From assembly GCA_036012125.1 (NCBI GenBank), contig DASCOS010000009.1, positions 62,001-126,000 on the forward strand: 64,000 nucleotides of DNA. Direction: 5' to 3'. Position numbers and translations under genes: made by a program. Origin of the DNA: Vicinamibacterales bacterium (GTDB lineage Bacteria > Acidobacteriota > Vicinamibacteria > Vicinamibacterales > UBA823). The notes below the pieces were generated by a model. That model made no database searches. It saw only the letters and a list, made by a program, of their open reading frames with translations, and was not told the DNA's origin. Below, piece after piece: positions 45,441 to 54,107 of the stretch. The stretch's first letter is position 1. Each line of letters starts with the position of its first letter.

Positions 45441-46439
45441 TCAACTCGATACATACGAAGGGATCGGCAGGTCCCGCATCGTCTGCAGCCCAGCCGGTGC
45501 GGCCAATACCTTCGGGATTGAGTTCACCACAATCGACGCGGTAGCAACATCGCCGTGCACGCCCCCTGCCAATTTCATCGCGAGGCGAGGGGACCCGGTG
45601 ATGCGCACGGCATCATACGATTCTGGAGCCCCCAGATACGCCTCCATATGCAATTTAATGACCGCCTTACCAGCGCGATATCCGATACCGTCCTGCACAA
45701 GGCCGCACACCTCACCAGCCTTCACCGTAAGAAACCGACTCGCCACACGCTTAGTGGCAATCTTGGGCTTGATGCGATCAGCGATCCGGTCGAGCTTCCA
45801 TCCCAGGGCATCAGCAATCATCGAAACGGATTCCGCCAGGCCCACGTGACGAACGGTACCCTCCTTCACCCTGTTCCGAAACTGCGTTCTCGTGAGTCCG
45901 GACCCGATCTTTTTCTGGAACGGTAGACGTCGCGTACTCGCGTTCTGGATTCGGTCTACTTCGACCCGGTCAACGCGCTCGCACACACCAGTCAGCGTGA
46001 TCGGTAAGGCATCCATCGTGAAACCGGGATTCACGCCGGTCCCAAGCACGGCGGCCTTCGCCTGTTTGGCGAGACGGTCAATTTTCCGTGCCCACCGCGC
46101 ATTCGATGACACTGGGTAAGACAATTCCTCGGTCGTCGAGACAATCGGCACCCGAGCCCGGAGAATCGTTTCGATTTGCGCGGTCACCACACGGAGCGAG
46201 GAACTCGTGCACAGCACAACCACATCCGGCTTGCTACGCCGCAGCGCGGTTAGCGCATCCGACGAGACCTTCGCACCGAGTCGACGCTTCAGCCCCGCAA
46301 CGATACCGACGTCACGACCCACCTTCTCCGGGTCAATGTCAACCGCGCCCACCACCTTGAATCCTCGCCGCGTCGCCACCTGGCGTGCCACCGCAGCCCC
46401 GATCGGTCCAAGACCAAAATGCATTACCCGAATTGCCAT
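45441..46439 (-). CDS. DapB-like NAD(P)-dependent dehydrogenase
   Basis: The N-terminus MAIRVMHFGLGPIGAAVARQ is a Rossmann NAD(P) site, followed by VVGAVDIDPEKVG and TGVNPGF. The family is related to dihydrodipicolinate reductase and to 2,4-diaminopentanoate dehydrogenase (Ord), and the second domain lacks the strong DapB SGNMS-type signature. At 332 aa it is longer than DapB (about 270). The ATG has GGAGG 7 nt upstream. Its pairing with the DapA-family gene suggests a catabolic or lysine-related route; this is inference. Confidence 0.75.
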   Translation of the reverse strand: MAIRVMHFGLGPIGAAVARQVATRRGFKVVGAVDIDPEKVGRDVGIVAGLKRRLGAKVSSDALTALRRSKPDVVVLCTSSSLRVVTAQIETILRARVPIVSTTEELSYPVSSNARWARKIDRLAKQAKAAVLGTGVNPGFTMDALPITLTGVCERVDRVEVDRIQNASTRRLPFQKKIGSGLTRTQFRNRVKEGTVRHVGLAESVSMIADALGWKLDRIADRIKPKIATKRVASRFLTVKAGEVCGLVQDGIGYRAGKAVIKLHMEAYLGAPESYDAVRITGSPRLAMKLAGGVHGDVATASIVVNSIPKVLAAPAGLQTMRDLPIPSYVSS

Positions 46440-46684
46440 GTCCTTGCCTCCGTCTCCGCGAGCGCTTGTTTCTCGTAACGCCGCCGCATAACCAATCCAC
46501 GATTATACTCGGGTCGTTGGCAGGCACTCGCGGGAACACAGCACCCTGCTGAACGGTGATACGATTTGTCTCCTAACGCTGAAACTACATGGCTCAAGCC
46601 AACGTTGGTGTGCTTCACTGCGGCGGCATACACAGGCAACCTTGACCCACGTTCAGTGGAACGGACTTGACGTCTACTGATCAG

Positions 46685-47461
46685 ATGAGCATTACACCCG
46701 CATTTCGTGATGGCCTCCGGCGCGTGTTGTCCTCTCCCGCGCTGATGGTTCTGCTCGCAATCCTCTTTCTCATGGTGGGTGTGACTGATCTTCTTACTCC
46801 CGGACTGGAAACTGTGAGTGAATACCCATTTGTATTCGAATTCTTGGTTGTCTACTCGATCATCCGGGCGTGGTGCACCGGTGGGGTTCTCCATCGATAT
46901 GCTCAGAACCGTCCAATGCGGGCTGGCGCATTCCAAAGAGCCTGCGGCACGTTCTTTTTTCGACTTCTCCGCCTCCACTTGCTGTCCGCTCTTATCCTAG
47001 GTGGCAGCCTCTACGTATGGCTTTACTACCAATTCGGCTACTACCTGGTTCTCCTCGGTCTCGGTTACATCTTCTGCGACATCGTGCTCGACTACGCCAA
47101 GATTCGGACGGTGGTGGAAGACCGGCGCAGTATGGTCTTCGCCGTCGCCGCCGGCTTCCGGTTCGCCGTGCGGCGACCGGGCGCGGTCCTTAGACTCTAT
47201 TTGCTCAATGCACAGATAGCCGCCATCGTGTTGGGAACTGGGGGGGTAGCAACTATTTATCTACATATAGAGTCTTTGCTGATGGTGTTCCCCCTGGGCA
47301 TCGTTCTACTGGTCTGGGTCCCACTACTCTTCCTGTCCACGCAGACCACGTTTTTCCAAGACGAACTCGCGTATCCTGGCTACACAGCTGGTTCGGGTGT
47401 CAGCCCACCCGACTTACCTGTCACCGAAGTCGTTGCAGGGCCCCCGACCGGCGGCGTATAG
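46685..47461 (+). CDS. Hypothetical multi-pass membrane protein
   Basis: The 258-aa protein has five or six hydrophobic segments (LMVLLAILFLMVGV, EFLVVYSI, LLSALILGGSLYVWLYY, IVLGTGGVATIYL and LGIVLLVWVPLLFL). I recognise no family. The ATG at 46685 has no Shine-Dalgarno sequence, but TCTACT at 46673-46678 could be a -10 box 6 nt away; a TTG six codons upstream is an alternative start. It lies 10 bp before nadE, so the two may be cotranscribed. The 46440-46684 region otherwise shows nothing. Confidence 0.75.
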   Translation: MSITPAFRDGLRRVLSSPALMVLLAILFLMVGVTDLLTPGLETVSEYPFVFEFLVVYSIIRAWCTGGVLHRYAQNRPMRAGAFQRACGTFFFRLLRLHLLSALILGGSLYVWLYYQFGYYLVLLGLGYIFCDIVLDYAKIRTVVEDRRSMVFAVAAGFRFAVRRPGAVLRLYLLNAQIAAIVLGTGGVATIYLHIESLLMVFPLGIVLLVWVPLLFLSTQTTFFQDELAYPGYTAGSGVSPPDLPVTEVVAGPPTGGV

Positions 47462-47471
47462 TCAAAGGTTG

Positions 47472-48227
47472 ATGACTTTGCTCAGTGAGCCTCTGACAAA
47501 CTGGATCCGTCGGCATGTCGACGGAACGAGCGCAGATGGTCTGGTTGTGGGCCTGAGTGGCGGTATCGATTCGGCGACCGTGGCCCGTCTCTGCCAACTC
47601 GCCCTGCCCGACGCTGTCGTCGGCGTAGTCCTACCCTGCCATAGTGAACCGCAGGACGCCGCCGATGCGAGGCTCGTGGCGGACCACTTCGACCTGCCTA
47701 CCATCACTATCAATCTCGATGCGGTGTATGACACGCTGACCAGTGAACTGCGCGCCTCACTGGGCAATCTGCCCCAAGCGCCAGACGACCTTGAATCGCG
47801 CCTCCCATTGGCCAACGTGAAACCTCGGCTCCGTATGACCTCACTCTACTTCGTGGCGAACGCGATGAACTATCTCGTGGCCGGCACCGGAAATCGGAGC
47901 GAGGTAACGATCGGCTACTACACAAAATACGGCGACGGGGGCGTCGACCTGCTGCCTATTGGGAACCTACTTAAAGATGAGGTGCGAGACCTAGCACGGG
48001 AGCTCGAGGTTCCCACGCCCATCATCGAGAAGCCACCGAGCGCTGGACTCTGGGCGGGACAGAAGGACGAAACTGAGATGGGGTTCTCTTACGCAGAACT
48101 CGCCGCATACCTTCAGGATGGACCAGAAGCCGTATCCCCCGAGTCGGCCAAGCGTATCGGGCAACTGACGGATGCGGGCGCACACAAGCGTACGCTTCCG
48201 CCCAGACCGCCGCTCACACCAGACTAA
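47472..48227 (+). CDS. nadE: Ammonia-dependent NAD+ synthetase
   Basis: NadE amidates deamido-NAD using ammonia and ATP. The 251-aa protein has the PP-loop SGGIDSA (29-35), TGNRSEVTIGYYTKYGDGG and GLWAGQKDETEMGF. No glutaminase domain is present, so it is the ammonia-dependent form. The ATG at 47472 lies 10 bp after the membrane-protein stop; the frame is open 25 codons further. It faces the transketolase gene tail to tail. Confidence 0.94.
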   Translation: MTLLSEPLTNWIRRHVDGTSADGLVVGLSGGIDSATVARLCQLALPDAVVGVVLPCHSEPQDAADARLVADHFDLPTITINLDAVYDTLTSELRASLGNLPQAPDDLESRLPLANVKPRLRMTSLYFVANAMNYLVAGTGNRSEVTIGYYTKYGDGGVDLLPIGNLLKDEVRDLARELEVPTPIIEKPPSAGLWAGQKDETEMGFSYAELAAYLQDGPEAVSPESAKRIGQLTDAGAHKRTLPPRPPLTPD

Positions 48228-48249
48228 CCGTTGTCCGACTGTCCGGTCC

Positions 48250-48277
48250 GCAAATGCAGTTTGGACTGCTCCTTTGC
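48250..48277. terminator. Candidate bidirectional terminator between nadE and transketolase
   Basis: GCAGT-TTGG-ACTGC is a 5-bp hairpin (48256-48269), and GCAAA...TTTGC (48250-48254 with 48273-48277) extends it around small bulges. It stands in the convergent 77-bp gap. The T-run is short on both strands, so terminator activity is uncertain. Confidence 0.35.
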
Positions 48278-48304
48278 GCTTTGGTGACGGGTGAGAACGG
48301 GAGC

Positions 48305-50200
48305 TTAGGATGCGGTGACGACACGTCGCACGGCTGCAACAATCCGCGCGGCGGAAATCCCGTACTTCTCCAGTAATTCATCAGGCTTGCCGCTGCGTGG
48401 AATCTCGGACACCGCCAGGCGATGCACGTCGATGCCGTCGGTGCCGACGGCCGCACTCACGGCATCACCGAGTCCACCGCTCACATAATGGTCCTCAACA
48501 GTGATCAGGGCGTTGCCACAGCGCTTGCCAGCTCGAATCAAGGTCGCCGCATCGATGGGCGAAAGCGAATAGGCATCGATGACGCTAATCGCAACGTCGT
48601 CCTTGGCGAGCAAGTCAGCCGCTTCCAGGGCTTCAAACACCGTTACACCAACGGCGACAACAGTCGCAACGTCGTTCGGACTCTCCCGCAACGTCTTTGA
48701 TCCCCCAATAACGAACTGCTCTGATGGCGGGTAAATAACTGGGGTCTTAGGGCGTGAGGTCCGCATGTAGACCATGCCCTGGTGTGCGGCAGCCGCAGCG
48801 ACAAGACGCTCAGCACTGACGCCATCGCATGGATACAGTACGGCACAGTTGGGGACCGCCCGCATCATCGCAAGGTCTTCGAGTGCCATCTGGGATGGAC
48901 CATCCTCACCGATCGACACACCAGCATGCGACCCAGCGAGCTTGAGATTTAGGTTACTGATACCCGCCATGCGGATGAAGTCGTAAGCACGAGACAGAAA
49001 ACACGCGAACGTGGACGGAAACGGAATAGCGCCGCGGCTGGCCAGCCCCATAGCCGCGCCCACCATAACTTGCTCGGCGATGTAGGTCTGATAAAAGCGC
49101 GCACGGTGCGCCTTTTCAAACGTCTCACTGAACGTGGAATTCTTAACGTCCGCATCCAATGCCACCACGCGCTGGTCGACCGCCCCAAGAGCGGCCAGCG
49201 CGGTGCCGTAGGCAGTCCGGGTCGCCACCTGCGCTCCTAAGTCATAGGCAGGCGCGGGCATCCCACTCACATCCACCGGGCCCGTGGGTTCCACGGGAGC
49301 ATCCACAGGTGCGGCTACGGGTGGACAACTAGCGCCGTCGACCATCTGCGTTTCGAGCTCCGCAATCGCCGCGTTCATGTCATCGCCAAGCTTGAGAGCC
49401 TTGCCGTGCCACCCATCCAGTCCTTCGAACAGCGATACGCCCTTCCCCTTGAGGGTCCGAGCCAAGATCATTGTCGGGCGGCCCTGCGTATTACGCGCCT
49501 CATCGAATGCAGTCAAAATCGCGTCCAAATCGTGCCCGTCCACCAATATCGCCCGCCACCCAAACGCTTCCCATCGTTGTGCGAACTGTTCAAGCGAATG
49601 GCCCCACTGAGTCGCCCGGCTCTGACCGAGGGCGTTGACGTCAGTGATGCCACAGAGATTGTCCAGTTTGTGTTGCTCGGCGACCTGCGCAGCTTCCCAC
49701 ACCGACCCCTCCGCAGACTCGCCATCACCGAGGAGGACGTAAGTGCGATATGGCGATTGCAGCCGGCGAGCGTTGAGGGCAATACCAACAGCTGCACAGA
49801 CACCCTGCCCCAAGGAGCCGGTTGCGACATCCACAAATGGAAGACGCGGGGTCGGATGTCCTTCCAGATCAGAGTCGACCCGGCGTAGGGCAGTGACATC
49901 TCCGACGAAACCCACCTGCGCCCATGCCGCGTAGAGCAATGGCGCGGCATGCCCTTTTGACAACACAAATCGATCACTGTGGGGATACTGTGGATTCTCG
50001 GGGTCGAACCGCATCTCCGAGAAGAATAAGGCCGCAACAACGTCAGCGGCCGAGCAACAACTGGTGGGATGTCCGCTTCCAGCGGTAGATGTCGCCCGGA
50101 TCGAATCAATACGAAGGCGCGCAGCGACGTTACGCAACGCGGGCACGAGGGATGATCTATCGACCGCCAACACTCGACTCCGAAGCCAAGAGTCTACCAT
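48305..50200 (-). CDS. tkt: Transketolase
   Basis: Transketolase transfers two-carbon units between sugar phosphates with thiamine diphosphate. The 631-aa protein has the ThDP motif GDGESAEGSVWEAAQ...DVNALGQS, GSGHPTSC near the start and the pyrimidine-binding part (TRTAYGTALAALG, TYIAEQVMVGAAMGLA) from residue 330. It resembles transketolases related to the animal branch. The window also encodes a small transaldolase. No convincing Shine-Dalgarno sequence was found at the first ATG; a later start is possible. Confidence 0.94.
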   Translation of the reverse strand: MVDSWLRSRVLAVDRSSLVPALRNVAARLRIDSIRATSTAGSGHPTSCCSAADVVAALFFSEMRFDPENPQYPHSDRFVLSKGHAAPLLYAAWAQVGFVGDVTALRRVDSDLEGHPTPRLPFVDVATGSLGQGVCAAVGIALNARRLQSPYRTYVLLGDGESAEGSVWEAAQVAEQHKLDNLCGITDVNALGQSRATQWGHSLEQFAQRWEAFGWRAILVDGHDLDAILTAFDEARNTQGRPTMILARTLKGKGVSLFEGLDGWHGKALKLGDDMNAAIAELETQMVDGASCPPVAAPVDAPVEPTGPVDVSGMPAPAYDLGAQVATRTAYGTALAALGAVDQRVVALDADVKNSTFSETFEKAHRARFYQTYIAEQVMVGAAMGLASRGAIPFPSTFACFLSRAYDFIRMAGISNLNLKLAGSHAGVSIGEDGPSQMALEDLAMMRAVPNCAVLYPCDGVSAERLVAAAAAHQGMVYMRTSRPKTPVIYPPSEQFVIGGSKTLRESPNDVATVVAVGVTVFEALEAADLLAKDDVAISVIDAYSLSPIDAATLIRAGKRCGNALITVEDHYVSGGLGDAVSAAVGTDGIDVHRLAVSEIPRSGKPDELLEKYGISAARIVAAVRRVVTAS

Positions 50201-50251
50201 AGCGTCGTCCGGCAGCTAGTGCCTCGGTACAGACGCCTCCCAACAGTCCGC

Positions 50252-50257
50252 TATAAT
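50252..50257 (+). promoter_or_regulatory. -10 box TATAAT placing a leaderless start
   Basis: A perfect TATAAT ends 7 nt before the ATG at 50265, so transcription is expected at about 50264. No -35 consensus is visible at 17 bp and no Shine-Dalgarno sequence precedes the ATG. The facing transketolase gene starts 52 bp away on the other strand. Confidence 0.45.
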
Positions 50258-50264
50258 GCCAGCG

Positions 50265-50759
50265 ATGATTGCGTTCAGGTATGCGTATGTGTTGCTGCTC
50301 GCACTTTGGCTTGGCGGGATGGTCGCACTGGGGGGAATTACCGCACCAGCGACCTTCGCAGTGTTGCAGCAAGATAATCCCGACACCGGACGCACGTTGG
50401 CTGGTCGGGTCTTTGGAGAGACCCTGAAGCGGTTTCACATTGCCTCCTATGCCATCGCCGGACTCCTGTTGGCTTGCTTAATCGGCATGGCGGCTCTCGG
50501 TTCGAAGCCCGTCGGTTTCGAAATCCGCTTCGTCATCATCGTGGCGATGTTACTTATCAGCCTCTATTCAGGCCGTGGGGTCTCCCCGACAATTGAACGG
50601 ATGCAGCAGAAAATTGGTGGGCCAGTCGCCTCCCTGGAATCCGACGACCCACGCCGTGCCCGATTCGGACGCCTCCACGCACTATCAACAGCGTTGATGC
50701 TCGCCAACATCACGGGCGCCCTGGTCTTGCTCTACTGGGAAGCCCGACGCGGGGGCTAA
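50265..50759 (+). CDS. DUF4149-like small membrane protein
   Basis: The 164-aa protein has four transmembrane segments (AYVLLLALWLGGMVALGG, IAGLLLACLIGMAAL, FVIIVAMLLISLYSG and ALMLANITGALVLLYW) and resembles DUF4149/TMEM205-type proteins (APATFAVL near the first helix and a HALST segment before the last). The ATG at 50265 is chosen because the TATAAT box lies 7 nt upstream. A start three codons further upstream exists but would fall inside the promoter. Function unknown. Confidence 0.8.
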   Translation: MIAFRYAYVLLLALWLGGMVALGGITAPATFAVLQQDNPDTGRTLAGRVFGETLKRFHIASYAIAGLLLACLIGMAALGSKPVGFEIRFVIIVAMLLISLYSGRGVSPTIERMQQKIGGPVASLESDDPRRARFGRLHALSTALMLANITGALVLLYWEARRGG

Positions 50760-50808
50760 CCAATCCCAACTCAGTCACCTTCACTCACGGCATCTGCTTG
50801 AAAACACA

Positions 50809-50817
50809 TGATATAGT
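50809..50817 (+). promoter_or_regulatory. Extended -10 element before the acyltransferase gene
   Basis: TGATATAGT (core TATAGT, 50812-50817) lies 9 nt before the ATG at 50827, which predicts a start of transcription around 50824 and a leader of about 3 nt. The sequence GTGGG just before the ATG is only a weak ribosome-binding site. Confidence 0.45.
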
Positions 50818-50826
50818 GCCAGTGGG

Positions 50827-51954
50827 ATGCTGGATGACATCACTCAAGCGGTGCTTGCGCATGACGAGGTTGCCCGATACCTTCGCGGTGGTCCTGGCGA
50901 AAGCGATCTTGAAGCTCGCGAACGGGTACAGGCTTATATAGAGGAACTTCGTACGACGCAGCGCTATCCATTCTACAGAGCGCTGAAGCATCCGCTGTAT
51001 CCGATCCTTAGAAAAATTACGAGAGTGCCCGAGGCCGTTGAAATAGCCGAGGCCGCAACCGGCCGGGGGCGCGTGATCTATGCGTCAAATCATAAGAGCC
51101 ATCTTGATTACCTTGTTGAACCACTCATTCTTGACGACCACGGAATCCGACCACCGCTAATCGCTGCCGGCATCAACCTGTTCGGCGGTGCACTGGGCCT
51201 CCTGCATCGACATGTGACTGGTGCGATCCCAATCCGACGCAACACAAAGGACCCGGCGTATCTGGTAACGCTGAAGGCCTATGTCGCAGAGCTGTTAAAG
51301 CGCCATGACTTTTTGGTCTATCTCGAAGGCGGCCGTTCATACAACGGCGCCATGAAAACACCGAAAACGGGACTGCTACATGCAGCGCTCCAAGCCGGTC
51401 GAGACGACCTAAAGATCGTCCCGATGGCCGTAGCCTACGACTTCGTACTTGAAGATCAGGTGCTAGCGCATCAGGGCGTCAAACGGCAACAGCGGCCATT
51501 TGCGCGGGAGCTCGCCGAGATGGTGCGCTACGGGGTAGGGTATCAATCTCGAGCCTTTGTTACGTTCGGTGCACCGCTTCCGTTAGGCGGTTACGATCCT
51601 GGTTCCCGTCGCGAGGTGATGGGTCTAGCCAGTCGGATCGGTGACTTGATCGGAAAGTTGCACAAGGTGCTGCCGACCGCCCTAGTCTCGGCAGCCATGC
51701 GTCCCTCCATCGAGCTTGCGGAACTGACTGACCGAATCGACGGGCTCATCGAAGTGCTGCGAAGCAATAACGCAAATCTGGCTGTCTCAACCGGTCAACA
51801 AGCCCTTGACGAGGCGATCGAACCGATGATCGAGCGAGGCATCGTGATTCTCGACGGCACAAGGTGTCGGGTACGCGAGCGGATTGTTTTGCGTTACTAC
51901 GCCCGCTCAATTCAGCATCTACTCTCCCCAAGTTCCGACCAAGCGACGCACTGA
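50827..51954 (+). CDS. Glycerophosphate acyltransferase-family protein (PlsB/PlsC-like)
   Basis: The protein has the acyltransferase HX4D motif (His89 and Asp94 in NHKSHLDYL) and the substrate-binding EGGRS (166-170), which is the form seen in glycerol-3-phosphate acyltransferases of the PlsB/DHAPAT group rather than in plain PlsC. GAIPIRRN and VPMAVAYDF are further motif regions. At 375 aa it is shorter than E. coli PlsB (about 800). It would acylate a lipid precursor at the membrane; the acceptor is not certain. It is followed by a SUMF1-like gene after 6 bp. Confidence 0.87.
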   Translation: MLDDITQAVLAHDEVARYLRGGPGESDLEARERVQAYIEELRTTQRYPFYRALKHPLYPILRKITRVPEAVEIAEAATGRGRVIYASNHKSHLDYLVEPLILDDHGIRPPLIAAGINLFGGALGLLHRHVTGAIPIRRNTKDPAYLVTLKAYVAELLKRHDFLVYLEGGRSYNGAMKTPKTGLLHAALQAGRDDLKIVPMAVAYDFVLEDQVLAHQGVKRQQRPFARELAEMVRYGVGYQSRAFVTFGAPLPLGGYDPGSRREVMGLASRIGDLIGKLHKVLPTALVSAAMRPSIELAELTDRIDGLIEVLRSNNANLAVSTGQQALDEAIEPMIERGIVILDGTRCRVRERIVLRYYARSIQHLLSPSSDQATH

Positions 51955-51960
51955 CTTTCC

Positions 51961-52731
51961 ATGGTCGTGAAAGCTTTTCAACATCACTCATTGGGCCGTG
52001 GTGCGTCCGACCCGGTCACGACAGATCGTGTGCCGACACTAGGTGGATTTGTATCGATACCGGCTGGTTGGATTGTGATGGGCAGTACAGCCGGTCAGGC
52101 CGACGAGCAGCCTCTACACCGGGTGTGGGTCGATGCTTTCGAAATCGCAACCTGTGCAGTAACTCGAGAGGCATACAACGTGTTCCTGACATCCACCGGC
52201 CATCCGCATCCGCGTGATTGGGGAACACCTGCACTGTCTCGTCCAGGTCAGCCTGCGGTCGGTGTGAGTTGGAACGATGCTGTGGCATATTGCCACTGGC
52301 TATCGACCAAAGGGCAACTGGCGTGCCTACCAACGGAAGCGCAATGGGAACGCGCCGCGCGAGGACAACGACAGGGATGTCACTACCCGTGGGGCGACAC
52401 GATTCCCGAGTGGGTACCCAACGGTGGTCGTGGCCCACTCGACGGCCCGTGGCCCGTGATGCTCGGAGAGCCCAACGACTTCGGGCTCTTTGGCATCGCT
52501 GCAAACATCCACGAGTGGTGTGCGGACTGGCATGCCGCAGACTTTTACAAGCGGTCCCCCGCATTGAACCCAACCGGCCCAGTCTCTGGCGTTCGCCGGG
52601 CGTCCCGAGGAGGAGCGTGGCGACACGCCACGACCGTAAGCCGTGTAGCCGCGCGGAGCAAGCTGGACCCGACCTATCGTTACACTGATTACGGCTTTCG
52701 TCTGGCGCGGCCTATGCTCCATGCACTATGA
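51961..52731 (+). CDS. SUMF1/FGE-sulfatase-modifying-domain protein lacking the catalytic cysteines
   Basis: The FGE fold is recognisable from FEIATCAVTREAYNVFL, AVGVSWNDAVAYCHWLS, LPTEAQWERAARG, YPWGD, NDFGLFGIAANIHEWCADW and the final YGFRLAR. At the place where formylglycine-generating enzymes have a Cys pair after RGG(S/A)W, this protein reads RGGAWRHATTVSRVAARS (residues 216-233) with no Cys. It should therefore not oxidise sulfatase cysteines and may be a binding or other-oxidase member of the family. It overlaps the CCA-transferase gene by 4 bp. No sulfatase gene is nearby. Confidence 0.85.
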   Translation: MVVKAFQHHSLGRGASDPVTTDRVPTLGGFVSIPAGWIVMGSTAGQADEQPLHRVWVDAFEIATCAVTREAYNVFLTSTGHPHPRDWGTPALSRPGQPAVGVSWNDAVAYCHWLSTKGQLACLPTEAQWERAARGQRQGCHYPWGDTIPEWVPNGGRGPLDGPWPVMLGEPNDFGLFGIAANIHEWCADWHAADFYKRSPALNPTGPVSGVRRASRGGAWRHATTVSRVAARSKLDPTYRYTDYGFRLARPMLHAL

Positions 52732-54107
52732 GTACCGAGGTTGAGTTCGCCATCAAGATCGCCCAAGCAGTTCGAGAGGCCGGTGGGCGCGCCTTGTTCA
52801 TTGGCGGTTGGGTACGTGATCAGCTGCGCGGTCACCCCTCCCAGGATATCGACCTCGAAGTTTACGGCTTGTCCGCCGAACAACTCCGTCGCTTGCTAGC
52901 AACTTTCGGTTCGGTCAACGCCGTCGGGGAGAGCTTCACCGTCTACAAAGTGGGCTTCATCGACGTCGCACTTCCGCGCCGAGAATCGAAGAGTGGTCGC
53001 GGCCACCGTGGTTTCACGGTCACCGGCGACCCCAATCTTTCCCACAATGAAGCCTTCCGGCGTCGGGACTTCACCATTAACGCGATCGGCTGGGATCCGC
53101 TGCTTGAAGAATATATCGACCCCTACGCTGGACGCGCTGATCTCAAGGATGGTCTGCTTAGAGCCGTCGACCCGAACACGTTCAGCGACGATAGCCTACG
53201 CGCGTTGCGGGCGGTGCAGTTTGCTGCACGTTTCGAATTCAGCCTTGAGGTGGAGACGGCAAGTCTTTGCGCAAGGCTTCCCCTCGACGACCTTCCGGCC
53301 GAACGTGTATGGGGAGAATTCGACAAACTGCTTCTACTCGCATCCAAGCCGTCACAGGGATTCACGCTAGCGCAGTCACTAGGTATCATTGACCAGCTCT
53401 TCCCCGAGTTAGTCGCTCTCATAAATTGCCCGCAGGAGCCTGAATGGCATCCAGAGGGAGATGTCTGGACCCATACTTTATTGGTCATTGATGAGGCACG
53501 CAGACGTATTAATGACTTAGCGCGTCCAGCGCAGACTGCGATTATGCTTGGCGCCGTCTGTCATGATTTCGGTAAGCCGGCCACTACCCGGGTCATTGAT
53601 GGCCGGATTCGATCGCTCGACCACGAGGCGGCAGGCATCCCCCCTGCGATCACCTTCCTTGATCGGTTGAACATACACACCATCGACGGTTTCGACGTGC
53701 GACATCAGGTGCTTGGCATGGTGGCTCACCACCTCAAGCCTGGGATGTGGCACCGCTCGCACGACAACGTCGGTGATGGCGCGTTTCGGCGATTAGCATC
53801 AAAAGTGGACCTAGAACTCCTTGCGCGGCTGAGTACGGCGGATTGTCTCGGCCGGACTGGTGAATTCGATTGCTCATCGATGGATTGGTTTATCGAGCGG
53901 GCCAGAAGCTTAAAGGTAGAACATGCCCCTCCGAAACCGCTACTCAAAGGGCGGCACCTAATCGCCCGAGGATGGAGTGCCGGACCAGCACTGGGAACTG
54001 TTCTCCGAGCTATTTACGAACGCCAACTCGACGGAAGTGTGACAACAGTGGAAGAAGCAATCGACCTGGCTGAAACCTGGCAACAAACCCAACGAACTGA
54101 CGACTAA
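52728..54107 (+). CDS. CCA-adding / poly(A)-polymerase family tRNA nucleotidyltransferase with HD domain
   Basis: The N-terminus has the class II nucleotidyltransferase motif FIGGWVRDQLRG (24-35) and the catalytic Asp pair DID (40-42) in QDIDLEVYG. RRRDFTINAIG and a helical RNA-binding part follow. A C-terminal HD region is present (HTLLVIDEARRR and CHDFGKP), as in E. coli-type CCA enzymes with phosphohydrolase activity. It repairs or adds CCA at tRNA 3' ends, or could add poly(A). The start overlaps the SUMF1-like stop and its end overlaps the facing dehydratase by 4 bp. Confidence 0.88.
   Translation: MSTEVEFAIKIAQAVREAGGRALFIGGWVRDQLRGHPSQDIDLEVYGLSAEQLRRLLATFGSVNAVGESFTVYKVGFIDVALPRRESKSGRGHRGFTVTGDPNLSHNEAFRRRDFTINAIGWDPLLEEYIDPYAGRADLKDGLLRAVDPNTFSDDSLRALRAVQFAARFEFSLEVETASLCARLPLDDLPAERVWGEFDKLLLLASKPSQGFTLAQSLGIIDQLFPELVALINCPQEPEWHPEGDVWTHTLLVIDEARRRINDLARPAQTAIMLGAVCHDFGKPATTRVIDGRIRSLDHEAAGIPPAITFLDRLNIHTIDGFDVRHQVLGMVAHHLKPGMWHRSHDNVGDGAFRRLASKVDLELLARLSTADCLGRTGEFDCSSMDWFIERARSLKVEHAPPKPLLKGRHLIARGWSAGPALGTVLRAIYERQLDGSVTTVEEAIDLAETWQQTQRTDD

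Noticed and set aside
46424-46978. Minus-strand open frame of 184 codons
   Set aside because: It is antisense to the membrane-protein gene and to the end of the dehydrogenase promoter region; the composition is Arg/Glu-rich without motifs.
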